In this document: positions 53,445 to 61,688 of the stretch, in pieces
How positions within the stretch are numbered: the first letter of the stretch is position 1
How the letters are laid out: the number at the start of each line of letters is the position of its first letter
NCBI RefSeq assembly: GCF_016892765.1
Contig: NZ_JAFEMD010000002.1
Coordinates: 156,682-220,681, forward strand
Reading direction: 5' to 3'
Origin: Microvirga arvi
GTDB taxonomy: Bacteria; Pseudomonadota; Alphaproteobacteria; Rhizobiales; Beijerinckiaceae
Length of the DNA: 64,000 nt
The notes under the pieces: model-generated
Seen by the model: only the letters and a program-made list of their open reading frames with translations
Told to the model about the DNA's origin: nothing
Database searches by the model: none
Position numbers and translations under genes: made by a program

Positions 53445-55592
53445 ATGACCGACAGCAACGACGATAATCGCAAGGGCCGTCCGCCGGGACGCTCCGACCG
53501 TGGCCGCACCTCCTCGGGCGACCGGCCCTCCCGCAAGCCTCGCGAAGGCGGCGACAAGCCTTTCCGCGCCCGTGGCGACGACGACCGCCCGCGCAAGCCC
53601 CGCGAGGGAGCAGGCAAGCCTTTCCGCAGCCGTGACGGCGACAAACCCTTCCGTCCGCGTGCGGAAGGTGGTGATCGCCCCTTCCGCAGCCGGGACAACG
53701 ATGAGCGTCCCCGCCGCTTCGAGGGTAGCGAGAAGAAATCCTTCCGTCCCCGCTCGGAGGGTGGCGACAAGCCGTTCCGTGCCCGCAGCGCAGGGGACAA
53801 GCCCTTCCGGGGACGGGCCGGTGAGGATCGCCCGCGCCGCTTCGACCGCTCGGCGGAGGATCGCCCACTGCGCGCCAGCGACGAGAGCCCGGCCGTGCGA
53901 GCCGAGCCCCAGGAGCCTGTCGAGGACCGCATCGCCAAGGTGATCGCCCGCGCCGGTGTCGCCTCACGTCGGGATGCCGAGGTGCTGATCGCGGAAGGCC
54001 GGGTGACCCTCAACGGCAAGGTTCTGGAATCGCCTGCGATCAACGTGACCGCCGCCGACAGGATCACCGTGGACGGCGAGCCTCTGCCGGCCAAGGAGCG
54101 GACGCGCCTGTGGCTCTACCACAAGCCTCGCGGTCTCGTGACCACGGCCAAGGATCCTGAAGGCCGGTCGACCGTGTTCGACAACCTGCCCGAGGATCTG
54201 CCGCGCGTGGTGGCAGTGGGCCGTCTCGACATCAACACGGAAGGGCTCCTTCTGCTCACGAACGACGGCGGCCTCGCCCGCGTGATCGCCCATCCCGATA
54301 CCGGCTGGCTGCGCCGCTACAAGGTGCGTGCCCACGGCGAGGTCAACCAGGCCGACCTCGACAACCTCCGCAACGGCATCTCCATCGACGGGATCGATTA
54401 CGGCCCCATCGAGGCGCGCCTCGACCGGGTGCAGGGCGACAATGCGTGGATCACGATGGGCCTGCGCGAAGGCAAGAACCGCGAGATCAAGCGCATCCTG
54501 GAGCATATGGGCCTGCAGGTGAACCGCCTGATCCGCATGTCCTTCGGCCCGTTCCAGCTCGGCGAGCTCGAGGTCGGCCTCGTGGAGGAGGTACGCACCA
54601 GGGTGCTGAAGGATCAGCTCGGCGAAGCGCTCGCGATTGAAGCAGGTGTCGATTTCGAGAGCCCCGTGCGCGAGCCCATCGCCCCCTTCGGCTCACCGAA
54701 GAAGCAGGACCGTGAAGAGCGCAGTGAGCGCCCGTCCCGCTTCAGCCGCGACCGCGATGACGAGCGCCCGCGCCGCCGCGACGATGACGAGCGGCCGTTC
54801 CGCGCCCGTGACGGCGAACGCCGCAGCCGTGACGAGGAGGAGCCCGCGAGGCGCCCCTCGCGTCTCGAGCCGAAGCGAACCGTATGGCGCGCCGGCGAGA
54901 CCGATGAGGATGCGCCGCGCAAGAAAATGCCCCGTCGCGGCGCCGATCCGCGGGAGGCCCGCGCCGTGGCCGGAGAACGTGAACGCGAACGCGTCGGCGC
55001 GATTACCTCCAGCGAAGGCCGCAAGGTCCGGGTGGAGCGCCTCGTGCGCCAGCCTCAGGAGGAAGAAGCTCCCGCGCCGCGCAGAGGCCGGGGTGCTGCC
55101 GGAGCCGAGGATCGGCCGCGCCGCCGGGATGATCGCGACGGTGCTCCGCCGAGGCGCGACCGCGAGGGTGGCCCCCGTCCGCCACGCCGCGATGACGATC
55201 GCCCGCGCCGTCCGGCCGGCGACAGACCGTTCCGCGCCCGCACCGAGAGCGGCGAGGATCGTCCGCGCAGGCCGCAGGGCGACCGTCCGTTCCGCTCGCG
55301 CGAAGGTGGCGCGGATCGCCCTGGCCGGCCCCAGGGGGATCGGCCCTTCCGCTCTCGTGAGGGCGGCGATGACCGCCCTCGCCGCTCTGAGGGGGACCGC
55401 CCCTTCCGCGCCCGTGGCGATGACGAGCGTCCCCGTCGCGGCCCTCCGCGGGGCGACGGCCCTTCGCGCGGCGGGCCGAGAGGCGGCGCCGGCGGCGGCT
55501 TCAAGAGTGGCCCCAGAGGCGCGTCCAAGGGCGGCGCCTCGAAGGGCGGCTTCAAAGGCGGTTCCAAAGGCGGCCCGCGCGGTCGCCGCTAG
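53445..55592 (+). CDS. RluB-type 23S rRNA pseudouridine synthase with long arginine-rich tails
   Basis: 715 residues. The enzyme core lies at about 160-410: an S4 RNA-binding domain (EDRIAKVIARAGVASRRDAE) and the RsuA/RluB catalytic domain, with the active-site Asp262 in GRLDINTEGLLLLTN. The N-terminal 155 and C-terminal 300 residues are disordered and very rich in Arg, Gly, Asp and Pro, built from KPFRxR / DRPFRxR units. Family members usually lack such long tails or have shorter ones. The tails probably bind RNA and are a lineage feature. The end is GGSKGGPRGRR. Confidence 0.88.
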   Translation: MTDSNDDNRKGRPPGRSDRGRTSSGDRPSRKPREGGDKPFRARGDDDRPRKPREGAGKPFRSRDGDKPFRPRAEGGDRPFRSRDNDERPRRFEGSEKKSFRPRSEGGDKPFRARSAGDKPFRGRAGEDRPRRFDRSAEDRPLRASDESPAVRAEPQEPVEDRIAKVIARAGVASRRDAEVLIAEGRVTLNGKVLESPAINVTAADRITVDGEPLPAKERTRLWLYHKPRGLVTTAKDPEGRSTVFDNLPEDLPRVVAVGRLDINTEGLLLLTNDGGLARVIAHPDTGWLRRYKVRAHGEVNQADLDNLRNGISIDGIDYGPIEARLDRVQGDNAWITMGLREGKNREIKRILEHMGLQVNRLIRMSFGPFQLGELEVGLVEEVRTRVLKDQLGEALAIEAGVDFESPVREPIAPFGSPKKQDREERSERPSRFSRDRDDERPRRRDDDERPFRARDGERRSRDEEEPARRPSRLEPKRTVWRAGETDEDAPRKKMPRRGADPREARAVAGERERERVGAITSSEGRKVRVERLVRQPQEEEAPAPRRGRGAAGAEDRPRRRDDRDGAPPRRDREGGPRPPRRDDDRPRRPAGDRPFRARTESGEDRPRRPQGDRPFRSREGGADRPGRPQGDRPFRSREGGDDRPRRSEGDRPFRARGDDERPRRGPPRGDGPSRGGPRGGAGGGFKSGPRGASKGGASKGGFKGGSKGGPRGRR

Positions 55593-55611
55593 AACCTGAG
55601 GAAACACCATC

Positions 55612-55710
55612 CTCATCCTGAGGAGCAGCCGTGAGGCTGCGTCTCGCAGGAGATTCCGGTGCACTGGATCCTCCTGCGAGACGGTCACTGCGTGACCTCC
55701 TCAGGATGAG
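55612..55710. repeat. Long inverted repeat between rluB and rsmD
   Basis: CTCATCCTGAGGAG (55612-55625) and its exact complement (55697-55710) bound the element, and an inner pair around GTCTCGCAGGAG adds a second stem. It can form a 100-base hairpin in the transcript. The sequence resembles a common rhizobial intergenic repeat. Confidence 0.75.
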
Positions 55711-55754
55711 GCTTGATGCAAGCTTTGTGAGACTCTCTTCATGAGGTTCAGACC

Positions 55755-56312
55755 ATGAGAATCGTGGGCGGGCGCTGGCGCGGCCGCTCGCTGAAGGGGC
55801 CGAGCTCGGACGCCATCCGTCCGACCTCGGACCACCTGCGCGAGACCGTCTTCAACATCCTCCATCATTCCTACGACGACCCAATCGAGGGCGCGCGCGT
55901 GCTCGACCTGTTCGCCGGCACCGGCGCCTTGGGGCTGGAGGCACTCTCGCGGGGCGCTGCCTTCGCGCTCTTCGTCGACGATGGCGCCCAGGCCCGCGGC
56001 ATCATCCGGGAGAACGTGGAGTCCCTCGGCGCCGGCGGAGCCACCCGCCTCTTCCGCCGCGACGCCACCCGCATGGGCGAGGCCGCCCCCAACGCTCCCT
56101 TCTCCGTCGTTTTCTGCGATCCGCCCTACGGCAAGGATCTCGCGCCCAGAGCGCTACGCTCCTGCGCCGAGGGCGGCTGGCTTGTGCCTGATGCGCTCGT
56201 GATCGTGGAAGAGGCGCAGGGCGTCGAAGTTTCTCTGCCAGAACGGTTCGAAGAGATCGAGCGGCGGGTTTACGGAGAGACGAAGGTGGTGTTCGGGCTT
56301 TTCATCGAGTGA
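55755..56312 (+). CDS. rsmD: 16S rRNA (guanine(966)-N(2))-methyltransferase RsmD
   Basis: 185 residues. The opening MRIVGGRWRGRSLKGP and the catalytic motif FCDPPYGKD are diagnostic, with LDLFAGTGALGLEALSRGA as the SAM-binding loop. It methylates G966 in 16S rRNA during 30S assembly. It follows rluB, another rRNA-modification gene. Confidence 0.94.
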   Translation: MRIVGGRWRGRSLKGPSSDAIRPTSDHLRETVFNILHHSYDDPIEGARVLDLFAGTGALGLEALSRGAAFALFVDDGAQARGIIRENVESLGAGGATRLFRRDATRMGEAAPNAPFSVVFCDPPYGKDLAPRALRSCAEGGWLVPDALVIVEEAQGVEVSLPERFEEIERRVYGETKVVFGLFIE

Positions 56313-56380
56313 GCACGCTTAACCCTCTCCTGCAACAAGACGGTTGTCCTAGCATTGATTCTGCATAACATTGCGTCACC

Positions 56381-56400
56381 GCGCCACGAGGCGCCTTTTT
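56381..56400 (+). terminator. Rho-independent terminator after rsmD
   Basis: GCGCC (56381-56385) pairs with GGCGC (56390-56394) around an ACGA tetraloop, followed by CTTTTT. It lies 69 bases after the rsmD stop and just before the RTX gene. Confidence 0.65.
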
Positions 56401-56423
56401 CTTGACCGCAATGAGAAGTCGTC

Positions 56424-58625
56424 ATGGCTGCACCGTTTCTCTGGGGATCTCCCTTCTCGCTTCCGACCGGGATCCAATTCCCGCGCATGACGGCGCTCAG
56501 CAACGGCACCTTCCTGTTCGTCGGTAAGACCGGGACGTTCCCAGACACCAAGCTCAAGGCATGGATCTACAATGCGGACGGCTCCCTGAAAGCTGAGCAG
56601 ATCCTGGACATACCGGATCACAAAGTGCCGGGCATAAACGGAAAGCTGGAGATCCTCGCCATCGATCCCATGGCGGAGGAACTGCCGGACGGACGTATCG
56701 CGATTACGTGGACAGTGCACACGCCCACCTCCGGCAACACCTACGTGGCTCCTTGGGTCTGCATCTACAATGCCGATCTTGCACCTATCGAGGTGCCAAA
56801 ACCGGTTTTCGATCCGATCTCCGGAGCCAGGGATTATGCGGAATCAATCGCAGCACTCGATGATGGAACATTGGTCATCAGCGCCCGCAGCGAAGATGAC
56901 GGCCACGCATATCTGCGCGTCTTCAGTCCGGATGGTACGCGTTCGGCTGCAGTGGACCTTGGCTTGGCTGGTGGCTCACAGCCCGGAGTCGCTCTCACCG
57001 ATGTAACAGCCCTGTCGAATGGCAATGTCGCCGTGGTGGTACGCGAAGGCACGTCGTCCCTCAAAGGCTACGTGCTCACGCCGTCCGGAGCTGGCGAGCC
57101 GGTTCTGTCAGCACCCTTCGAGATCTCAACAACCCCATCGCCCATCAAGGAAGGGATCAAGGTCACAGGCCTTGAAGGCGGCGGCTTTGTTGTGACGTGG
57201 ATGGAGCAAGGCCCGGCTGGAACACCCGAATACAATGCCTTCTTGAGAGTCTATGATTCTGAAGGCAACGCCGTCTCCGGCGTAAAGCCCGTTTCGCCCC
57301 TCACACTGCCGGACCTTTTGTTCGCCGGGCACTCGGATGTGCTTGCATTGCCGGACGGGGGATTCGCCGTGGCTTACGAGAAGGCGACAGATCTCACCGC
57401 AGGTGGCGCGCCTGGTTTGGAGGTTCATTTCGCCATCTTCGACAAGCACGGAGAACGACTGAGCGACGACATCCGCGTTAGCCAAGAAGCGACAACTGCG
57501 TCCATCTATCTGCAGGAACTTCACCTCATAGCCGACGGGCGCATCCTCGTCCGGCACTCGCAGGGCGTCCAGATCGTCGATCCGCGTGATGAAGCGGTGT
57601 CGCTGCAAGGGACTGTTAGAGACGATCAGTATATCGGCACCGCGTTCAAAGACACGATGGACGGCGGCAACGGTCACGACTCCCTCGTCGGCGCCGACGG
57701 TGACGATCTGCTCCAGGGTGGTGACGGCAGCGACACGCTTTCAGGAGGCGCAGGAGCGGATCACCTGAACGGCGGCCAGGGTACAGACTTCGTTTCCTTT
57801 GCGAGCGCCAAGAGCGGCATCGCGGCGAGCCTTACAGGCGGTAGCGCAGGGGATGCGGCGGGCGATGTCTACACCGGAATCGAAGGCATTATCGGCTCAT
57901 TCTTCGACGACGTTTTCTTCGGCAGCGGCTCGGCGATCCTGAAAGGCGGGCGCGGCAACGATACCTACTCCATCAAGGCTGGAGATGTTTTCGAAGAGGC
58001 CGCCGGCGAGGGTCGGGACACGGTCATTGTCGGAGGCAGCTATGCTTTGAAAGCGGATGCGCAGATCGAGGTGCTCAAGCTCTCGGGGGTGTCGTCGAAG
58101 AAGGGCGCCAACCTCACCGGCTCGAACATTGCCAACGAGATTATTGGTCATGCCGGCGCGAACACCCTCAAGGGCTTGAGCGGCAACGATGTGCTCAAAG
58201 CCTCGTCCGGCAACGATACGCTTAAGGGCGATGCCGGTTCCGACACGCTTTATGGCGGATCAGGCAACGACAAGCTCTATGGCGGCACCGACGCGAGCAA
58301 CGATGTGTTTGTGTTCGATACCAAGCCGAACAAGAGCACCAATGTCGACCGGATCTACGATTTCGACCCGAGGTATGATGTGATCCACCTGGAGAACAAG
58401 ATCTTCACCAAGCTCGGCGAGGGCTTGGCAGCAGGTGTGAAGTTCAAGGCGGATATGTTCGTGAAGGCTGCTGCAGCCAAGGACAAGGAAGATCGCATCA
58501 TCTACGACAGCAAGACGGGTGCGCTCTCCTACGACCCGGATGGCACCGGCTCCAAGGTCCAGGCGAAGATCGCGACGCTCTCGAAGAACCTCAAGCTCTC
58601 CTACCACGACTTCTTCGTGATCTGA
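56424..58625 (+). CDS. Large RTX calcium-binding protein
   Basis: 733 residues, intact. Residues 1-400 carry repeats with LxDGGFAVAYE / LSNGNVAVVV cores, related to the DGGWVVTW repeats of the frameshifted gene at 46822. The nonapeptide beta rolls are at about 420-460 and 590-625 (GGNGHDSLV, GGDGSDTLS, GDAGSDTLY, GGSGNDKLY). The C-terminal module (FVFDTKPNKSTNVDRIYDF, then DRIIYDSKTGALSYDPDG and LSYHDFFVI) is shared with the RTX genes at 17290 and 46822 and probably holds the type I secretion signal. Confidence 0.87.
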   Translation: MAAPFLWGSPFSLPTGIQFPRMTALSNGTFLFVGKTGTFPDTKLKAWIYNADGSLKAEQILDIPDHKVPGINGKLEILAIDPMAEELPDGRIAITWTVHTPTSGNTYVAPWVCIYNADLAPIEVPKPVFDPISGARDYAESIAALDDGTLVISARSEDDGHAYLRVFSPDGTRSAAVDLGLAGGSQPGVALTDVTALSNGNVAVVVREGTSSLKGYVLTPSGAGEPVLSAPFEISTTPSPIKEGIKVTGLEGGGFVVTWMEQGPAGTPEYNAFLRVYDSEGNAVSGVKPVSPLTLPDLLFAGHSDVLALPDGGFAVAYEKATDLTAGGAPGLEVHFAIFDKHGERLSDDIRVSQEATTASIYLQELHLIADGRILVRHSQGVQIVDPRDEAVSLQGTVRDDQYIGTAFKDTMDGGNGHDSLVGADGDDLLQGGDGSDTLSGGAGADHLNGGQGTDFVSFASAKSGIAASLTGGSAGDAAGDVYTGIEGIIGSFFDDVFFGSGSAILKGGRGNDTYSIKAGDVFEEAAGEGRDTVIVGGSYALKADAQIEVLKLSGVSSKKGANLTGSNIANEIIGHAGANTLKGLSGNDVLKASSGNDTLKGDAGSDTLYGGSGNDKLYGGTDASNDVFVFDTKPNKSTNVDRIYDFDPRYDVIHLENKIFTKLGEGLAAGVKFKADMFVKAAAAKDKEDRIIYDSKTGALSYDPDGTGSKVQAKIATLSKNLKLSYHDFFVI

Positions 58626-58657
58626 GAAAGCAAAAAAGTCGCTCATCGTTTTCCCCG

Positions 58658-58793
58658 GTGTCATCCCGGGGCCGCGCAGCGGAGTCCGGGATCCATAAAA
58701 GCTGACGGCGCAGGAGAGGGCATAGCGGACTCTGCAGCACATGACTGGGCAAGCGGCGTGGTTATGGACCCCCGCCTTCGCGGGGATGACACC
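58658..58793. repeat. REP-like repeat related to the element at 26621
   Basis: Ends GGTGTCATCCCGG and CGGGGATGACACC are complementary at 12 of 13 positions. The interior shares CCGGGATCCATAA and GTGGTTATGGA with the element at 26621. It follows the large RTX gene by 30 bases. Confidence 0.75.
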
Positions 58794-58887
58794 GCCTGAA
58801 TTGACATGGCCGGCTTTCGCATTTGCTCTCCCCTCACCCAGCCGCTATACCGCTTTCTCACCCGTCATCGCGCAGGCAAGGCTTATC

Positions 58888-59928
58888 ATGAAAGCGGTCC
58901 TCTTCGAGCAGTTCGGTCAGCCGCCGCGCGTGCAGAATGTTCCGGATCCGGCGCCCTCCGCGGCAGGCGTGGTGATCAAGGTGGAGGCGACGGGTCTGTG
59001 CCGGAGCGACTGGCATGGCTGGATGGGGCACGATCCCGACGTGGTGCTGCCGCATGTGCCGGGGCATGAACTTGCCGGCACGGTTCTTGCAGCAGGGAGC
59101 CAAGTCACGCGCTGGAAAAAGGGCGATCGCGTCACGGTGCCCTTCGTCGGCGGATGCGGGCACTGCCACGAGTGCAATTCCGGCAACCATCAGGTCTGCG
59201 AACAGCAATTCCAGCCGGGCTTCACGGCCTGGGGGTCGTTTGCGGAATATGTGGCGGTGGATTACGCGGACACGAACCTCGTCGCGCTGCCCGAGGAACT
59301 CGATTTCGCCACGGCCGCGAGCCTCGGCTGCCGCTTTGTCACCTCGTTCCGCGCCATCGTCGATCAGGGCCGGGTGAAGCCCGGCGCGTGGGTGGCGGTT
59401 CACGGCTGCGGCGGCGTCGGCTTGTCGGCCATCATGATCGCGACTGCCATGGGCGCCAACGTGATCGCTGTCGACCTGACGGAGGAGAAACTTGCCTTCG
59501 CGCAGGAGATGGGCGCGGTGGCAACGGTCAATGCGCGTGCAAGCAAGGATGTGGTCGGTGCGGTGAAGGAGATCACGAAGGGCGGCGCGCATGTCTCCAT
59601 CGATGCGTTGGGCAGCCCTGCGACGTGCTTCAACTCCATCGCGAACCTGCGCCGTCGCGGCCGTCATGTGCAGGTCGGGCTGATGGTGGGCGACCATGCC
59701 CGGGCTTCCGTGCCCATGGCGCAGATCATCGCGCATGAACTTGAGATCTACGGCAGCCACGGCATGCAGGCCTTCCGCTATCAGGACATGATGGCGATGA
59801 TCCGCGCGGGCAAGCTCGCTCCGCAGAAGCTCGTCGGCAAGCACATCAGCCTCGACGAGGCGCCCGCCGCCCTCATGGCCATGGATCGGTTCGAGGGGAT
59901 CGGCATCGGCGTCATCACGCGCTTCTGA
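58888..59928 (+). CDS. Zinc-dependent alcohol dehydrogenase
   Basis: 346 residues from the ATG at 58888; a longer frame back to 58741 reads through the repeat. The medium-chain fold shows [12 protein letters not shown] and [12 protein letters not shown] for the catalytic zinc. [17 protein letters not shown] binds the structural zinc, and [13 protein letters not shown] the NAD. It oxidises alcohols or reduces aldehydes; the substrate is not evident. A reductase gene follows on the same strand. Confidence 0.92.
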   Translation: MKAVLFEQFGQPPRVQNVPDPAPSAAGVVIKVEATGLCRSDWHGWMGHDPDVVLPHVPGHELAGTVLAAGSQVTRWKKGDRVTVPFVGGCGHCHECNSGNHQVCEQQFQPGFTAWGSFAEYVAVDYADTNLVALPEELDFATAASLGCRFVTSFRAIVDQGRVKPGAWVAVHGCGGVGLSAIMIATAMGANVIAVDLTEEKLAFAQEMGAVATVNARASKDVVGAVKEITKGGAHVSIDALGSPATCFNSIANLRRRGRHVQVGLMVGDHARASVPMAQIIAHELEIYGSHGMQAFRYQDMMAMIRAGKLAPQKLVGKHISLDEAPAALMAMDRFEGIGIGVITRF

Positions 59929-60008
59929 GAACGTCGGTAGCACATTGTTGAATACGCGCTTGGCGCGCTATGTAAGTCTTCTGCCGCATTGCTGCGCTGG
60001 AGAGTTCG

Positions 60009-61052
60009 ATGGCCTATCTGCCCGCCGACAATCGCTATGACGAGATGATCTACAAAAGGTGCGGCCGCAGCGGCCTGATGCTGCCGGCAATCTCGCTCGG
60101 GCTCTGGCACAATTTCGGCGAGGACAAGTCCTCGGCCACCGCGCGGGAGATCTGCCGCACGGCCTTCGATCTCGGCATCACCCATTTCGACCTCGCCAAC
60201 AATTACGGCCCCCCGCCGGGTTCGGCGGAGACGCTCTTCGGCGATATCCTGCGCAACGACTTCCAAGGCCTGCGCGACGAAATGGTGATCTCCACCAAGG
60301 CCGGCTATCGCATGTGGCCCGGCCCCTACGGCGAGTGGGGCAGCCGCAAGTACCTGCTCTCCAGTCTCGACCAGAGCCTCAAGCGCCTAGGGCTCGACTA
60401 TGTCGACATCTTCTATTCCCACCGCTTCGATCCGGACACGCCGCTGGAGGAGACCATGCTGGCTCTCGACTCGGCCGTGCGGCAGGGCAAGGCGCTCTAT
60501 GTGGGCCTCTCCTCCTACAACAGCCAGCGCACCCGTGAGGCGGTCGCCATCCTGCGCGAACTCGGGACGCCCTGCATCATCCATCAGCCGAGCTATTCCA
60601 TGCTCAACCGCTGGATCGAGGAGGATGGCTTGCTCGATACCCTCGACGATGTCGGCATGGGCTCCATCGTGTTCTCGCCGCTGGCGCAGGGGATGCTGAC
60701 GACGAAATATCTGAACGGCATTCCCCAGGAGAGCCGCGCCGCGCAAGGCAAGTCCCTGCGCACCACCTTCCTCAGCGAGGACAATCTCTCCCGCATCCGC
60801 GGCCTCAACGGCGTTGCGGAACGCCGGGGGCAGACACTCGCTCAGATGGCCTTGGCCTGGGTGCTGCGCGGCGGGCGCGTCACCTCGGCCCTGATCGGCG
60901 CGAGCCGTCCCGAACAGGTCGTGGACTGCGTCGGCGCACTCAAGAATCTATCGTTCACACCGGAAGAACTCGCCGAGATCGATCGTTTCGCCGGCGAGGG
61001 CAACCTGAACATCTGGGCAGCCTCGGCGGAACGAAAGGGGCCGTCGCGCTAA
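60009..61052 (+). CDS. YghZ-type aldo/keto reductase (L-glyceraldehyde 3-phosphate reductase family)
   Basis: 347 residues. The opening YLPADNRYDEMIYKRCGRSG, the catalytic HFDLANNYGPPPGSAE and the STKAGYRMWPGPYGEWGS segment define this AKR14-type subfamily. It reduces L-glyceraldehyde 3-phosphate, methylglyoxal or similar aldehydes with NADPH. The TAA stop (61050-61052) is the first codon of a repeat copy. Confidence 0.9.
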   Translation: MAYLPADNRYDEMIYKRCGRSGLMLPAISLGLWHNFGEDKSSATAREICRTAFDLGITHFDLANNYGPPPGSAETLFGDILRNDFQGLRDEMVISTKAGYRMWPGPYGEWGSRKYLLSSLDQSLKRLGLDYVDIFYSHRFDPDTPLEETMLALDSAVRQGKALYVGLSSYNSQRTREAVAILRELGTPCIIHQPSYSMLNRWIEEDGLLDTLDDVGMGSIVFSPLAQGMLTTKYLNGIPQESRAAQGKSLRTTFLSEDNLSRIRGLNGVAERRGQTLAQMALAWVLRGGRVTSALIGASRPEQVVDCVGALKNLSFTPEELAEIDRFAGEGNLNIWAASAERKGPSR

Positions 61053-61123
61053 AGCATCGGATGGATCCTCCATGAATGAGAGCATCGTTGGGTGTGGCCC
61101 CGGAGGGCCGCACGATGCTCTAA
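61050..61123. repeat. GCATCG-bounded dispersed repeat, copy 5
   Basis: Opens TAAAGCATCGGATGG and closes CACGATGCTCTAA. It holds a CGGAGGGCCG-type palindrome instead of the long core. The first three bases are the stop of the YghZ-type gene. Confidence 0.75.
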
Positions 61124-61196
61124 GGTCGTGCCCATCCCCAACCCCTTTGGGGATACCTCTTTGGAGTGACTTGAGAAGTCGGTTAACAAATGGTTA

Positions 61197-61640
61197 ATGC
61201 AAAGCTTCATTGGCCATTTGTCCCAGGTCGCTTCCATGGTCCCTGTCATCGACACCGACAACCGCCGGCACGCCCGGCGCTTTCGTGCCCATCATCCGGC
61301 GCAGATCCTGCTGGGGTCCGACGCGATGATCCCCTGCACGGTGAAGGACATCTCGACCGGCGGCGCCAGGCTGGCCCTGAAGCCCCAGATGGATCTGCCC
61401 GAGACCTTCGAGATCTTCATCGCAGCCCACGACCTGCAGGTCCGCCGGGCGCGGGTATGCTGGCGCAAGGGTGACTTCGCGGGCATTGCTTTCTCTGAAG
61501 AGGATGATGCGATCGCGGCAGTGGAAGCTCCTCGCATGGTCACTTTCGCGGATTGCCTCGACCAGGCCGCCGCGATGCCGGCCCATCTTGCCGCCAAGCC
61601 GGCGCGCAAGAATCTCAAGCTCTGGCAAACCAGCATCTGA
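61197..61640 (+). CDS. PilZ-domain protein
   Basis: 147 residues from the ATG at 61197 (ATG 61236 is also possible). The PilZ c-di-GMP motif is RRHARRFRAHHP followed by DISTGGARLAL. The C-terminal third is basic (HLAAKPARKNLKLWQ). As with the PilZ gene at 16534, it probably links c-di-GMP levels to motility or surface behaviour; the target is unknown. It is convergent with mutL. Confidence 0.8.
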   Translation: MQSFIGHLSQVASMVPVIDTDNRRHARRFRAHHPAQILLGSDAMIPCTVKDISTGGARLALKPQMDLPETFEIFIAAHDLQVRRARVCWRKGDFAGIAFSEEDDAIAAVEAPRMVTFADCLDQAAAMPAHLAAKPARKNLKLWQTSI

Positions 61641-61688
61641 CCATCCCTGAAGCGCGCTCGCAAAGAGGAGCGCACGGTCAAGAGCGTT

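Noticed and set aside
54693..55688. A 331-codon leftward Ala/Arg/Thr-rich frame opposite the RluB-type tail.
   Set aside because: It mirrors the simple repeats of the arginine-rich tail and has no domain.
56381..56400. A hairpin with an ACGA loop as a second guanidine riboswitch.
   Set aside because: There is only one hairpin, followed directly by a T run and located after rsmD, so it is a terminator.
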